Source of the DNA: Calonectria ilicicola
Lineage: Eukaryota; Ascomycota; Sordariomycetes; Hypocreales; Nectriaceae
DNA length: 64,000 nucleotides
NCBI GenBank assembly: GCA_020809705.1
Contig: CP085826.1
Coordinates: 6,262,001 to 6,326,000, forward strand
Direction: 5' to 3'
Position numbers and translations under genes: made by a program. Positions 46,791-58,149 of the stretch are shown one piece after another. Numbering within the stretch: the first letter of the stretch is position 1; each line of letters starts with the position of its first letter. The notes below the pieces were generated by a model that ran no database searches, was not told the origin of the DNA, and saw only the letters and a program-made list of their open reading frames with translations.

Positions 46791-48459
46791 GGTGGTCTAG
46801 ATAAGGTCCACTCCCGGTTCAACGTCTAGAAATAATAAATAAAAAGAGATATATTTAGAGAGAAGAAAAAAATCCCAATACGGAATTGAGAAGAAGAGCG
46901 AGAATGAGGACCTTGTCGGCAGACCCAGTATACTAATGCGGATCTCACATCCAGGTTTCCTTTCGTCGGACACGGGAAAAAGCAAACATTAGGTGACAGC
47001 ACGTCGTTCACGGGACGCTATCATGCCTTAGTCTACTCGGCTAGATGGGCCCGGTGGCACGATCCGTTCTTTATATGGATCTAGAAAGGGGGTGGAAGAA
47101 GCGCCCAGTGGCGTCAACGGGGTTCCGAGAAGCGTGAGGTGTGGGAAGCCGGAGGGAAGGGAGAGAGAAAAAAAAACGGCAGAGGAGAGGAAGAAATGAG
47201 GCCCGGAGACGCCTTCACGCCCGAGTGTGTGTGTGTGTGCCGTGCCGTGTCTCCGTCCCGCCGCCCCAAAGCTCAGGCCAGACAAGGCCAGACAAGGCCA
47301 GGGCGCAGCCAGAGATCTTGATTGCTCATGGCCATATCCCCGCGGGCAGCTTCCGCCTCGGGCTGAACGTGTGCCGGCTTGATATTGGCTGCTGGCGGTG
47401 CTGCTGCTGCGTGAGACGTGCAGGGCTCAATGATAAGCCTGCCTGCTGAGTGTCTTTCATCCCTCCCCCCACAGCCCACCGCGGTGCAGCTGCGGCATTG
47501 AGCGGCGGGGGCAGGAGAATAAAAAAACAGGATCACCAAGATCCCCCCCAAAAACTGCCGCTAATTTGCCTTTCCATGTGTGTGCGGCCTTCAGTCGTCC
47601 GTGTGAACAGGCCCGTGTGCGTACTTTGGTTGTATGTAGGTGGGTGCTGTCACCATTGAGTTTTCTAACGGCTTATCGACCGAAAAAAAAAGAAGAATGA
47701 CCACCCTTGCCTGGGGAAGTTGGGGTCCCCCATCCAACCATGAACAAGGGATTGCAAACCCCAGCGCCGAGGAATCCCCCCCAGAATCCCCCCTTCCCAA
47801 CATGCCGGTGTGTCCAGCTGACCATTTCCGGCTTGTGGCTTTTTTGCCCTTCTCGAGCAAACCATTCAATGACTAGCTGCCCATCTTTATCGCGTCTCTT
47901 TGTTCGACAAGTCTTCATTCACTCTGGTCTGACCAGGAAATACCTGTTCAACTAGTGCCGTTTCATTCAACAACCAAACTCTATTGCCCCCGTATTCTCC
48001 CATTGCTAATCTCGTTTTAATACTCATCGTCTTCCTTCTCTCTTATCATCTGCCATCCTCGCCTGTCAAAGACAACACGCGACACCCCGCGGGTTGGTGG
48101 GCCATCTGACTTGTCTCTGCTTGCCCGTGGTTGGCTGGTGCTCTAAAACGCCATCCACTAGTTGCCAAACACTCAAGTTAAGACATTGGCTTATCATGAC
48201 TCTCGCTCACTCAAACTCACTCACAACCGGTCCGAAGTAACTCTGTTTTGTCCAGAGAAAAACAAAAGAAGCTAAACCGCTCTCCATCTTTTTTGATCGT
48301 TGTACTGTACGGTACTGTGCTGCGCTGTACCAGAAACTAGTATATCCCAACGCCCGTGGTATGCCTCGAAACAAAACACCATAACGCCCGCCTCCTCTAT
48401 TACCCTTCGTCCCGAACATGTGCAAGCTTTTGGGGTCCTGAGGGTTGAGGCTCGACTCC
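46791..48459. other. Intergenic between TAP-like gene and RLP24
   Basis: No gene is recognised. The left part is the TAP-like gene promoter. The right part, beyond about 47,900, is the RLP24 3' flank. Short GT/CT repeats and A-runs occur. Confidence 0.5.
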
Positions 48460-49380
48460 TTACTCGTCCATGTCCATGTCGTCGACCTCGGCGTCGTCGT
48501 CATCGTCATCATCGTCGTCGTCCTCGGAGCCATCCTCCATCTCATCCTCGTCAGCCTCCTCCTCATCATCATCCTCATCATCATTCTCCAGCGCAATAGC
48601 AACACGCTTCTTCTCGCCACCAAAGACCTTGGCGTGCTCGCGTTCGGGCTCGATCTCGTTGATCTCCTCCTCGGTAAGACCTTGCTCGCGGAGGCGGCGC
48701 TTCTCGCTGCCACGAAGGCGGGGCAGAAGGTGCTCGTTCTCGGCAACCAACTTGCGGGCCACGGCCAACTCGCGCTCCTTCTTGCCAGCCATGCGCTTCT
48801 TGTAGAAGACGCGCTCGCGACGGGAGCGGATCTCGGACACACGCTCCATAGCCTTGAGGGTCTTGTCCATGAGCTCGCGGTTGTAGCGGACGGGAACGTT
48901 GCGGCGGGCGGCGAACTGCAGCGTCGAGTCGACCGTCATCTCCTTGCCAGCAGCCTTTCGGAAAGCCTTAGTCCACTTGAGCTTGCGAGGGTTTCGCTTC
49001 ATCTTGAACTGTAAAAGAGATTTCCTGGTTAGCGTCATGTTTGTCCAGTCACAGCCCGTAGACTCTGTAGCCATCCATCACGAAGCCTGTAGACGTACGT
49101 TCTTGTGGCATTTGCTGCGACAGAAGCGGAACACGCGCGCATCGTTGCGAACAAAAGTGATTCCCTTGCTAGGATAAGCAGGGCGACTGCAGAAGTAACA
49201 GGTTTCGATTCTGAAGCAATTGGTCAGCCATGATTTGTTCCAAGCACGAGATGCCAACTCCAAGCCATGAGATAGCAATTCGTTCCGCAAAAGCACAGAG
49301 CTCTCTATTTCGAAACCTCGGCGTCTCACAGTTCAAATGCCATCCCTAGGCTCTTTTCTTGCACCATCCACTCACCTCAT
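48460..49380 (-). CDS. RLP24: 60S ribosome biogenesis factor RLP24
   Basis: Three exons: 49380-49376, 49210-49099 and 49008-48460; 221 residues. Exon 1 is only ATGAG, joined to exon 2 as AG|A so that the protein starts [20 protein letters not shown]4 zinc-ribbon is visible (CYFC ... CRSKC), as in ribosomal protein L24e, followed by [20 protein letters not shown]. The C-terminal extension ends in an Asp/Glu-rich tract of over 40 residues. RLP24 occupies the L24 site on pre-60S particles and recruits the AAA-ATPase Drg1 for its own release in the cytoplasm. The absence of the shorter L24 ending and the presence of the extension distinguish it from RPL24. Divergent from PAM18. Confidence 0.94.
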
Positions 49381-49682
49381 TTTGTCTCCGTGGTGGTCTC
49401 CAAGACCCAAACAGCTTCAATTAATTCTTCGTCTTCCCGCCCCGCTGGTTGATACCGCACTTTTACGTCCCTTGCTCAAGAAATTTTTGTTCGACCACCC
49501 ACTGATGTGGGTCCTGTTCTTATCGATAGGTGTCCGGAAATACAATGTTCCGCGCACTCCGATCTGTGCCGGTACAATGGACTGGGAAAACTTCCGCAAG
49601 TTCCATTTGCCGCCGAGATCTAGGATCGTTGATCACCGCACTTGAACTCTTTTGTGCCCGTCACTGCTAATTTCTCTTGAAA
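49381..49682. promoter_or_regulatory. Shared divergent promoter RLP24 / PAM18
   Basis: Only 302 bp separate the two start codons, so both promoters and leaders must lie here. The middle is T-rich; no specific factor site is claimed. Confidence 0.6.
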
Positions 49683-50121
49683 ATGGCTTCCATTATGGCA
49701 ATGGGCGCTGGTGCCGCCGTTGCGGCCTTTCTGGTAGGTCCAATATTACCAGCACACACACCCCACGCTGCGCGCAGCTTCTAACAAATATTTCCAGGGT
49801 CGGGCTGGTCTTGTCGCATGGAGACGTTCGCGGGGTGGTGTTGGCGCCATGGGCAAAGCCTTTTACAAGGGTGGCTTCGAGTCCAAGATGACCAAGAAAG
49901 AGGCTTCCCTAATCCTCTCCCTCAGGTATGTTTGCATCTCAATCCATGCGACAACAGGACGCCGTGCTAACATGATTTTTAGCGAGCGCTCCATCACCAA
50001 GGACAAGGTCCGCAAGGCCCACAGAACCCTCATGCTTCTCAACCATCCCGATCGAGGCGGTAGCCCCTACTTAGCCACCAAGGTCAACGAGGCAAAGGAG
50101 TTTCTCGACAAGAATAGCTGA
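49683..50121 (+). CDS. PAM18: Mitochondrial import motor J-protein PAM18/TIM14
   Basis: Three exons: 49683-49733, 49798-49925 and 49983-50121; 105 residues. A short N-terminal segment and one membrane helix ([20 protein letters not shown]) precede [20 protein letters not shown]. The degenerate J domain follows, with helix II, the HPD motif ([14 protein letters not shown]) and helix III ([12 protein letters not shown]). PAM18 stimulates mtHsp70 ATPase at the TIM23 channel to drive matrix import. The length matches the short filamentous-fungal form without the long yeast N terminus. Convergent with the Gfd2-like gene. Confidence 0.94.
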
Positions 50122-50449
50122 TTTCCTATCGTATCACGACAAACCAATTGACGACCTCCAACGACCCGGATGCCATTGTGCGCTCGACATCGATGGATGG
50201 GCTCCATGACAACACGACACCAGATGAACGGCTCAAATTAAGAGCAAGGTTGGCTCACTGCGTGTGTATACTGTACACTACATGTTTCCATAGCGATGGC
50301 GTTTTGTGGTTCATACGGAAGCTCTTGAGAGCAGAGCAAGGTGATGGAATGAGTGCACCGGAGTCATCGCGGCTGAATGTTGTAAAAATACATAAATACA
50401 ATACAAGGGCAGCAAATGCCCACTCTCTTCTCACCCTCGAAACTGGTTA
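50122..50449. other. Convergent 3' intergenic
   Basis: A 328-bp gap between the PAM18 stop and the stop of the Gfd2-like gene. It probably contains both 3' UTRs; AATACATAAATACAATAC at about 50,386-50,403 resembles AT-rich 3'-processing signals. Confidence 0.4.
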
Positions 50450-52084
50450 CTAGTTCTGTTCCTGCGGGATCTCCATTTTTTCCTTGAGTCTTGCCTCATG
50501 CTCCCGGATCTGCTCTAGGGCAATCGCCAGCATCGCGCACACTGTATAGTAGGCATCATTGCCGGCATTGTGCAGATTCTTGTACGAGATGTCTAGATCG
50601 GTTAGAATTTTTCCTAGTCCTCGTGTTTGCGTCTCATCTCTCCAAGCCTGGAACATATCCTTGGTATCCACCTGTCCAGCAAGGTTGTCCAACCCAAGTA
50701 AGCTTATACCAATGCTTGACATGTATTTAATGTCTTGGACGATATCATGCCCTACGAGCACAATGTTACGAGTCGCATCGATGTATGGTGTGAGGATGGA
50801 CGTGACGGCGTTTTGAACATCGGCCTTGCGGGGGAAAGTGCTTGTGCTGAACACTGTTAGTTCACACGCTGATTCGCTGGACAGTGTTTGCTTACCCAAA
50901 ATCAAACGCATCGGGGCATCCTTTGACATATTGAGAGTTTTTCAATCCTGAGTACTCCCAGACTCGAAGGTGGTGGCCATCAATTAGAGTCCACCAGTTC
51001 TCGCCACGCTGACCAGGAGAAACTCCTTTGATCTGCTTGGTGTCGAGAATCGCAAATCCGATTTCAGAAATGGGATTAGGAGGTCGTTCGATGGCCTCGA
51101 CATCCACACAGACAAAAACAACATCTTGCGCTGGCGGAGGGCCCTTCAAACCGAGATATGCTTGCGCATCAAGAAGCATTTGCTGTCGTGCGCGCTTTTT
51201 CCGGGCAGCCTTTTCACTGTTTCCCTTTTTGCCAAGAAATCCTGTCTTGACAATCTTCAATTTGACTCGCCAGTCATCCTTCCTGTGATCAGTTGCCGAC
51301 GAAAACCCGTCGACATCATCCTGATTGATTTCAGGCCAGGGCCGGATGTCCAGTGATTCTTCATCCTGAGATCTTCGAAGATATCTTGGTCGGGGAGTAC
51401 CACCTTGGCCAAACTTAATGGCAAATTTGTCTCCATTCACTCCTTCGGGAATCTTGAGAGATATTCCAAGTTCGTCGTTGATATCATCGAGAAACACCTG
51501 GAATTGCGCCGTGGGCACCAATAGAGACGGGTCCCGCAATGGCTCAGTCGGGTCATGGAGGTAGAAGCTAATTTTGTTAGTATCCTCAAAAAACAGCAGG
51601 TTAATGGGAATTCATACAAGTCCCAAATTTTTTCCTGCAAAATTCGACTGAAGAAAGGCTCAACCTGCTATTGGTTAATATCATTGATTGGTTAAGTATA
51701 ATCGACAAATACGATACGTACCCGAGGCTTGTTTGCTTTGCCAATGAAGGTTCCAGGATACCTAAGCATAGCCTTGAGAGGACAAAAGCACACATCCGCA
51801 TCCAGCGGCTCACCAGGGCGAAATTCCGAGTTGTCAAAGGCACGTTCTCGCTTTAAAGCCCGTTCTCTTTTCTGTGCCTCGTCGACTTCAGTTGCTTGTG
51901 AGCACTGGGGAGTCGCTTCAGAATCCGAGTCGGGATAGTGCTGAGTGCCAAGCTCGGTTTCAAGGCCGCATGCTTCTTCCGCCCTTGCACCCAGGAGTTC
52001 ATCCTCTCCTCCGTTAGATTCTACCAGACGCACTTCTTTGCCCAGCACCTCCTGAAGAGTCTTCAAACGAGTCTCGAGGGACAT
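50450..52084 (-). CDS. Gfd2/YDR514C-like exonuclease-fold protein (DEDDh)
   Basis: Four exons, beginning 52084-51722, then a short one (VEPFFSRILQEKIWD), one from about 51570 to 50896, and the last ending at 50450. The N-terminal third has an acidic low-complexity stretch. The C-terminal domain carries RNase H-like exonuclease signatures: DVEAIE (ExoI), GHDIVQDIKYM (ExoII) and HNAGNDAYYT (ExoIII, with His-x4-Asp), so all four acidic residues and the His are present and activity is plausible. This arrangement matches the Gfd2/YDR514C-like group; in Neurospora a related exonuclease-domain protein, QIP, acts in RNA silencing, and this could be confused with it. Same strand as KU80, 447 bp downstream of its stop. 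Confidence 0.75.
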
Positions 52085-52531
52085 GGTGGATAAAAGCGGA
52101 AAACAAACACTAGACCAAGGTGTGTTGGGGTGTTGGGGTGGAGATTAAGGATTGTTGAATTCAAAGCAGAAAAGAAAGAGCGGTTGGCGGGCAGCTGGCG
52201 GCCATTATAAGAGTCACTCAAGGTATTAGGGGGCACCTTAGGCACGACTTAGAAGTACGAGGCGGCCGGATAGGTGCCTATCGAGCCGTTCGGGTAATTT
52301 GATCAATCGCTTCAAGCAAGCAAAATACACATGTGTGGTAGGACCCGTTATATATACCGTCAAATACGTCCATTCATGTCATTGGTTTGCCTCGCTTACC
52401 TGCAGCGCATGGCTGCATCCGCCAACGCATTACACGCGCCACCGGGCGGAAGCAAGAAAACATGACAGCAAACGCCCCATCCCGTCCATGTTCCGACAAA
52501 GTAAAATTACACGGCATCATGCGCATTCCGT
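52085..52531. other. Intergenic between KU80 and Gfd2-like gene
   Basis: A 447-bp gap between two genes on the same strand. It contains the KU80 3' flank and the promoter of the Gfd2-like gene. No gene is visible. Confidence 0.5.
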
Positions 52532-54979
52532 CTATTTTGTCTTGTAGAACTGAATTATCGTTAGCATGTTGCCACCCGTTTAGTAGGACGCACTGAATCG
52601 CTTACCTCGTCGGCCTCCTCGGGTGTGACAGTCGTTACCTCTGATTGCTTCTTGTCAATCAGGCCCAGCCTCGACCATCGTATTTTGAACCAAAAGTCTC
52701 TTCTGTCGCCCCCCAGGGCTCCGGAAAGCAGTTGCTTCTTCATCTCCCGCACATATTTGTTATACAACCCAGGTTCTTCCAAATTGATGAGCTCTTCCCG
52801 CATCACACCCAAACACTCGAGAGCACGAGCATATTTGCTATCCCCAAAGCTGTCCGTAATTAATGTGTTAATAATGGTTCCCATCTGCTTTGCTGCATCT
52901 TCGATCTCAGGAACTTCTTCCGTAGCAGCAAGAGCCTGTTTGAAATCGGGTACAGCATTGTCCGGGTCGATATGACCCTTCTTCCCATCGCCAAGAAGTT
53001 CATCCACGTCGAGACCAGAAATAGGCTTGACGGTATCCTTGGCACGCTTACCCTTTGCTTTGGGTGGTACTTGAACGATGTTAGCTGTTGATCCTACCCA
53101 AATTCGCATTGAAACTCACCCTTCTTGACCTCGGCAGTGTCAATTAGATCATCTATTTTGATCTGTACCCGCTGAATTAGGTCATCTGGTGGGGAAGCAA
53201 ATCGCGTTAGAATAGATGGTGTGTCGGGAACAGGCTTCTCGGGGTGGATTGCCCGCGTCTTGACGGCATGGTTTACACGATGAACTGTTGGGTTGTATGT
53301 GTCATCGATCGGTGCATATTCTGCAGGATTTCTATAAACCGTTAGAAATAGGGATTGCAAACACTACATTAGACATACCCATCATCGTCCATTCCATAAG
53401 TAGATAAATCCATGGCATCGACGTAGGCGCTCATTGCATCGTTAAGCTCATCCGTCGGCAAGAAACGGTGCTTGGTAAGTGTCTGGCCAGTAACTGTAAT
53501 CACTCGGTCCAAGGGTGGAAATTGGTAACTTCGAATGTCTTCAGCAAACGGCAGCGGGACATCATAGAGACACTCCAAATCAGGCTCGATATGTGGTGCC
53601 AGCAGTACTAGCAGGGGATCTTTGCCATCCTTGGCAACAATTCGAGCAACTGCGTACGATTCAAGTTCAGAAAGTGCCCAGATCAAGGATGACAGTGCCA
53701 CTTCTGATTTGGTATCGGATTTTCGAGCTACCGTGACGCACGCCTCGCCCATATTGAGGAATGGTTCATACTAAAGTAGGGTTAATTTATTGTTCATCCA
53801 GGATTGCAAAAATGACCTACCTTGTCCCATGGAATGAAACCCACAATCGAGAAAGTTTTTGTTGTCTCAATTTTAGTAATGTTATGTTCCGATTCGCTAA
53901 TATGCACAGCCGTTCGGCCATATTCGTAACCTTTCGCAAGTGACTCGAAGTCGACATCACGCTTACCGCCTTCGGCATCAGGGTCGTTAACCTTGTATGA
54001 CCGAGCCTGTCTCACTGCTGAGAATTCAACGCCTTCCATTGTGTCTCCTTCCATAATTTCTTGAGATCCTTCTCCTTCCTCGGACTTTACGACCACGGTG
54101 CTCGCCGCAGGTGGCCGAGCGAGATGGGTCTTGAAGTACCTCTCAACATTAATGCTCATCGCTGAAGGAAATTTAGATGGATCTCCCAGCAACAGAGGCC
54201 CATCGAAGGTCTTGTAGGGCTTCACAGACTTGACTCTGGGAGTGTCAAGTTCATCAATGGCCTCCACGATGGAAGCGAAAATTCCGTTTTCGCAATTTTC
54301 AATCAGCGAGCTGAGGATTTTCTCGTTCGCAGCCTAAATCCAAATTAGCATCATTCAGTTTGGGATATATCCAATATTTCTCACTTTGACCTCAGGCTTG
54401 TCTTCTTCCTTAAAGCCGTACTCAGCATCATCAAAGTCCACACCCCTAAGAAATTAGTGGAGCTCTACCAAAGCGAATGAGCTGGACCTACAGAACTGTC
54501 AATTGAATATTGGAGTCATTCATCTTCTTGGCAATATCGCTTATATCGTCGCCGTCAATTAAAGCTTGTCCATCCGTGACAAGGACGATTTTGCGATTCC
54601 ATTTTAGCTTCTTGGTAAAGGTATCCATCATGTCCACAGCAACAACAATGGCTGAAATAGCATCGCCATATTCAGTGCTGCTTGGCCTGACCTTGGCCTG
54701 CAATTCTCTCAAAGACGTCATGGATATCGGCCCAAGTTCCTGCAACACAGAAATGTTTTCGTACCCTTCATCATCCTGCAACTTGTTATCTGTCTCTTCA
54801 GTTCGGAGACCCAGCACGCCAACACAGAGCGTCTTGCGGTTAGCAGCCACAATATCAGTGATCTTGTCCCAGACGTATCGCATGCTCCAGTCAAGGTCTG
54901 ATTCTGATCGACCACTGTGGACCTGGGCCATGGACGAGCCCAGGTCCAGGATGAAGACTGTTGCTTCCTTCTCCGCCAT
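52532..54979 (-). CDS. KU80: ATP-dependent DNA helicase II subunit KU80
   Basis: About seven exons, from ATG at 54979 (MAEKEATVFILDLGSSMAQV) to TAG at 52532. The N-terminal von Willebrand A-like domain (KIVLVTDGQALIDGDDISDI) is followed by the Ku core beta-barrel region (TKTFSIVGFIPWDKYEPFLN; LSSLIWALSELESYAVARIV; LVLLAPHIEPDLECLYDVPL). The helical C-terminal region follows (KYARALECLGVMREELINLE). The last exon is 18 nt, FYKTK plus stop, after a CTAAC-containing intron. Ku80 with Ku70 binds DNA ends and starts non-homologous end joining and protects telomeres. The mammalian DNA-PKcs-binding tail is absent, as usual in fungi. Divergent from the TMEM205-like gene. Confidence 0.95.
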
Positions 54980-55368
54980 ACTGAATCAGAAAAAGAAAAA
55001 GAAATGAGTCCAAGAGGTTCAAGCAAGAATTTCAGCACATTGATCGTTCTCAGCAGAGTTGGGTGTTTTTAAATGATGACAATAGAGGTGACGGTCTCAT
55101 GGCGAATCCCGGTCTCCAATTAGGCAGAAGACCGCTATGAGCTAAAGCTGAGCTGACCGACCACCGTGCCGTGGCGCGTTTCTAGTAACACGAAATCATG
55201 TGACCCCACCCTTGCCTATTGGGGCCTTGTCCACCGACGACACAACCCTCGGAATTGAATGCCTCGGGTCATTGCGTGGGATTTTCTTGCCTAAACAAAG
55301 CGCCGCCTCGCCATCATTGATTTATTGCGTTTTATCTATATCGTTATCTCGTTATCACAGTTCTTACC
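54980..55368. promoter_or_regulatory. Shared divergent promoter KU80 / TMEM205-like
   Basis: A 389-bp gap between divergent start codons that must contain both promoters. TATCGTTATCTCGTTATCAC (about 55,339-55,358) contains tandem TTATC (GATAA-type) motifs close to the rightward gene. Confidence 0.55.
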
Positions 55369-56107
55369 ATGGCCAGCACAGTAAAGGCTGTAGTGTTCTC
55401 AGTGGCACCATACCACATCATATCGTAAGCGGCAGCATCAAGCGTTGACCTATGCGCACTAACGCTTACCCTCTCACAGCTACGGAACCCTTCTGGGAAC
55501 TAGTTTCTTCCATGTTAGAACACACAAGTCTCACATTTAAGACACAATGCATATACTTACGAGCTAGTAGACGTTTATTAATGGCATCGTCATGTTCAGG
55601 ACGGTCGATCGACCGGCTTTCTCGGCGATCCAGCAAAAGCTCTTCCCCATCTACTTCGGCATGCAAACGGCCCTTCCCGTTGCTCTTGCTCTGACTTTTC
55701 CCGGAAATTCGCTTATTGGTCTCAATTCCGGCATCTCCGGTCTGCTGAGCGACTTTGCTCGATGGCACTCGTTCGTTCCCATCGCCACCATGTTCGTCAC
55801 TGGTCTCGTCAACTTAACAATCCTTCTCCCCTTGACAACCAAAACCATGAAGGATCGCCGTGGCCAAGGTATGTCAATATATCCTACTGTAAAAATGGGC
55901 CTGCGTGTTAACCATGTGGAAGCCAAGAGAGACGGAAAGGACTGGTATTCCCCAGGCCCTCACTCGGAGGAGATGAAGGCCCTGAACAAGAAGTTCGGGA
56001 TGCTCCACGGAATTTCTTCCCTTATCAACCTGACCACTTTTTTGGCTACCTTCGCCTATGGATTCACTTTGGGAGGCAGAGTGCTGTCGGTTGCCGACCT
56101 TGCTTGA
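55369..56107 (+). CDS. TMEM205-like membrane protein (DUF4149)
   Basis: Four exons: 55369-55424, 55480-55513, 55571-55868 and 55923-56107; 190 residues, starting MASTVKAVVFSVAPYHIIS. The family features are visible: the YGTLLGTSFFHTFINGIVMF helix, R-x-AFSAIQQKLFPIYFGMQ, WHSFVPIATMFVTGLVNLTI, and GKDWYSPGPHSEEMKALNKKFGMLHGISSL near the C terminus. About four membrane helices. Fungal members are uncharacterised; human TMEM205 affects cisplatin resistance. The third intron (54 nt) has no in-frame stop, so its removal rests on family resemblance and splice signals. Confidence 0.85.
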
Positions 56108-56394
56108 GAATCCAATCTTGTTCCATTAGCTATCTATTCACCATACGAGCACAAATTGACAAGATGGTCACATCTCCTAATATGTTCCACCTCGGCCCAA
56201 AGCCTTTTAATACCGGTTGTATCCATTGGATCGATGCTGATTAACACCGAGCCTCATTCAGTCGTAGATTCGTCATTCATACCCTCAGAGATATCCGGTC
56301 CGGCTTCCAATGCTCCAAGTATTTCAGGTTTGCGGTTCCAGATCACAGCCTAATTACGCATAGAAAACACAGAGTATCCCATCTACCACGCCTC

Positions 56395-56775
56395 TTAGTT
56401 GTGGGGGTGGAAGCCCTCCTGGAAAGCAAGGAGGTCCTTCTTTGCAGTCTCAAAGTCTCGCGCACGCTGCTCCTTCAGCTCATCCTCGCTGACAGAATGA
56501 GCCTTGGATCTCTGCTGGTTGGCCTCGATCTGGCCCTGGATGGTCCAACGGCCTGGCTGTCGCTCTAGCATGGCCTTGACATCCACGTCCTCGGGCGGCT
56601 TGGGAAAGTCTCGTTGGAGGGCAGGAAGGGGCCTGACGCCAATCTTGCAGGTATCGGTCCCATCTTCGGATCTGAGTCCTGGGGTCGATGAGGGTGTAAT
56701 ATCAGGGGTTGAAGTCTTGCTGACAACGGAGGACTCAGAGGTCGAGTCGAGGTTGTTCATGATGGGAGCGGCCAT
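56395..56775 (-). CDS. Small conserved-looking hydrophilic protein, unknown
   Basis: An intronless frame of 126 residues beginning MAAPIMNNLDSTSESSVVSK. It has a Ser/Thr-rich N terminus, then RPLPALQRDFPKPPEDVDVK, a central WTIQGQIEANQQRSK and a helical, charged C terminus (EDELKEQRARDFETAKKDLL) ending PHN. No signal peptide, membrane segment or known domain. The start lies in a good context, the frame is intact and the composition is protein-like, which is the evidence for a real gene. Convergent with the TMEM205-like gene. Confidence 0.65.
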   Translation of the reverse strand: MAAPIMNNLDSTSESSVVSKTSTPDITPSSTPGLRSEDGTDTCKIGVRPLPALQRDFPKPPEDVDVKAMLERQPGRWTIQGQIEANQQRSKAHSVSEDELKEQRARDFETAKKDLLAFQEGFHPHN

Positions 56776-58149
56776 GTTGAGTTTGGGGGAGATTGGAAAT
56801 GCAGGTGGCGGCTTGGGGGGGGGAATTTGTTATCTGTGGCCGTTGGGGCAGCGAGAATTTTTGGATTGATATGGAGGGCAGTTGATTAGATCCGCAGTCG
56901 GCAGGGTGCAAGTTGGTTGGATCAAGGTGAGGTGTCTGTCGCGTGCTCACGTTGGTTTTGTAGAAACCAGATCGGCTTGAGGATTGTATTGATGTTGTAT
57001 TAGAATGGAATTGCAAGACCCACGAAACACGAAAGCGAGATGATGGCATCGGATTTATAATGAGTTCGGCTTATCCAGGGTCGTCAGGGTCTTTTAGCGT
57101 CTCCTTGGGGTGGTTTCCACGCTTCTCCGGTGTTAGCTCCTGTCATGGTTACTGACTCCACCAACAACTTTGACACCTGAAGACGCCCCCACTCTCATCA
57201 TGGGTGTTTGGGCGGTGTGGAATTTAGGGATAAACACAAGGGTGGCCTCAGCAGGCTGATCTTTCTATACCAAAGTTTGACGCAGTGTGTGGGACAAAAG
57301 GGTGTGGTTCTCTCCTGGACAAACGGATGGCGGCAGATGTGATACGAAATGAACCGCCAATGTCACAACATAAATCAGCAATATGAAAACAGAAATGTAT
57401 AGGATAACGAACTCGTGATTGAGCAATCGTCAAGTCTCCTTTCTTCCGGTAGTTTGATTCTTCCTGTTAACATGTGTGCCCTGTTTTTCTGCCGAATGTG
57501 ATGTGCATCCGCATGTGCGTCCGTGAGCCGCGAGGTTCGCGGGACGGCATTACTTGGACCAATAGCGTTTACCCCGTTGCATTACCAACTTTCCGATGAG
57601 CGCCGCTGACGGAACTCTACATATCGTCAAGACCACCCGACAGCCTTGTATTCAGGCTGATGTCTTCGGCCTTGTGGAAGACGAAATTATTTCGGGTATA
57701 TTGAACTGCAGATCTGCTCTCACATGTAAACATCATTGCGGCTCTGTTCCGAGGACTTGTATTAAATTACAGGCGAGATGATGTCAGCGGGGCCTCATGA
57801 CTGACGCCGCCCTTGAATCGTAGGCACTGCCCTACTTACCCTATATGGTAGTGGCGACAATGAACACATTGTGCATGTTGAATACGTTTTCTGTAGCTCT
57901 TATTGGTTGGTTTTTATTGTTGTCTACTCTGTATTGAATACCGCTGTATGTAATTCTTTTCTCGTTGCTCTTGTTGGGCTAGAGGTAGATAGTTTAATGG
58001 ATATTTTTCAACACCCTCCCCACGAGACTGCTCATGACTAAGCTCTCTGTTACCACCAGTAAAACATCTCAACGGAACAAACAGCCACGCTCGCCTTCAT
58101 CGACCAGACAAATTCAAGACACCGGGCCACCAAAGAATTGAGCTCTAAT
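56776..58149. other. Intergenic between unknown small gene and PHO13
   Basis: About 1.4 kb. The left end is the promoter of the small minus-strand gene; the right end, AT-rich, is the PHO13 promoter. A 61-codon plus-strand frame at 57,596 has no recognisable features. No gene is called. Confidence 0.5.

Noticed and set aside
57596..57781. 61-codon plus-strand frame
   Set aside because: No domain and lies within the promoter region between two genes; insufficient support.
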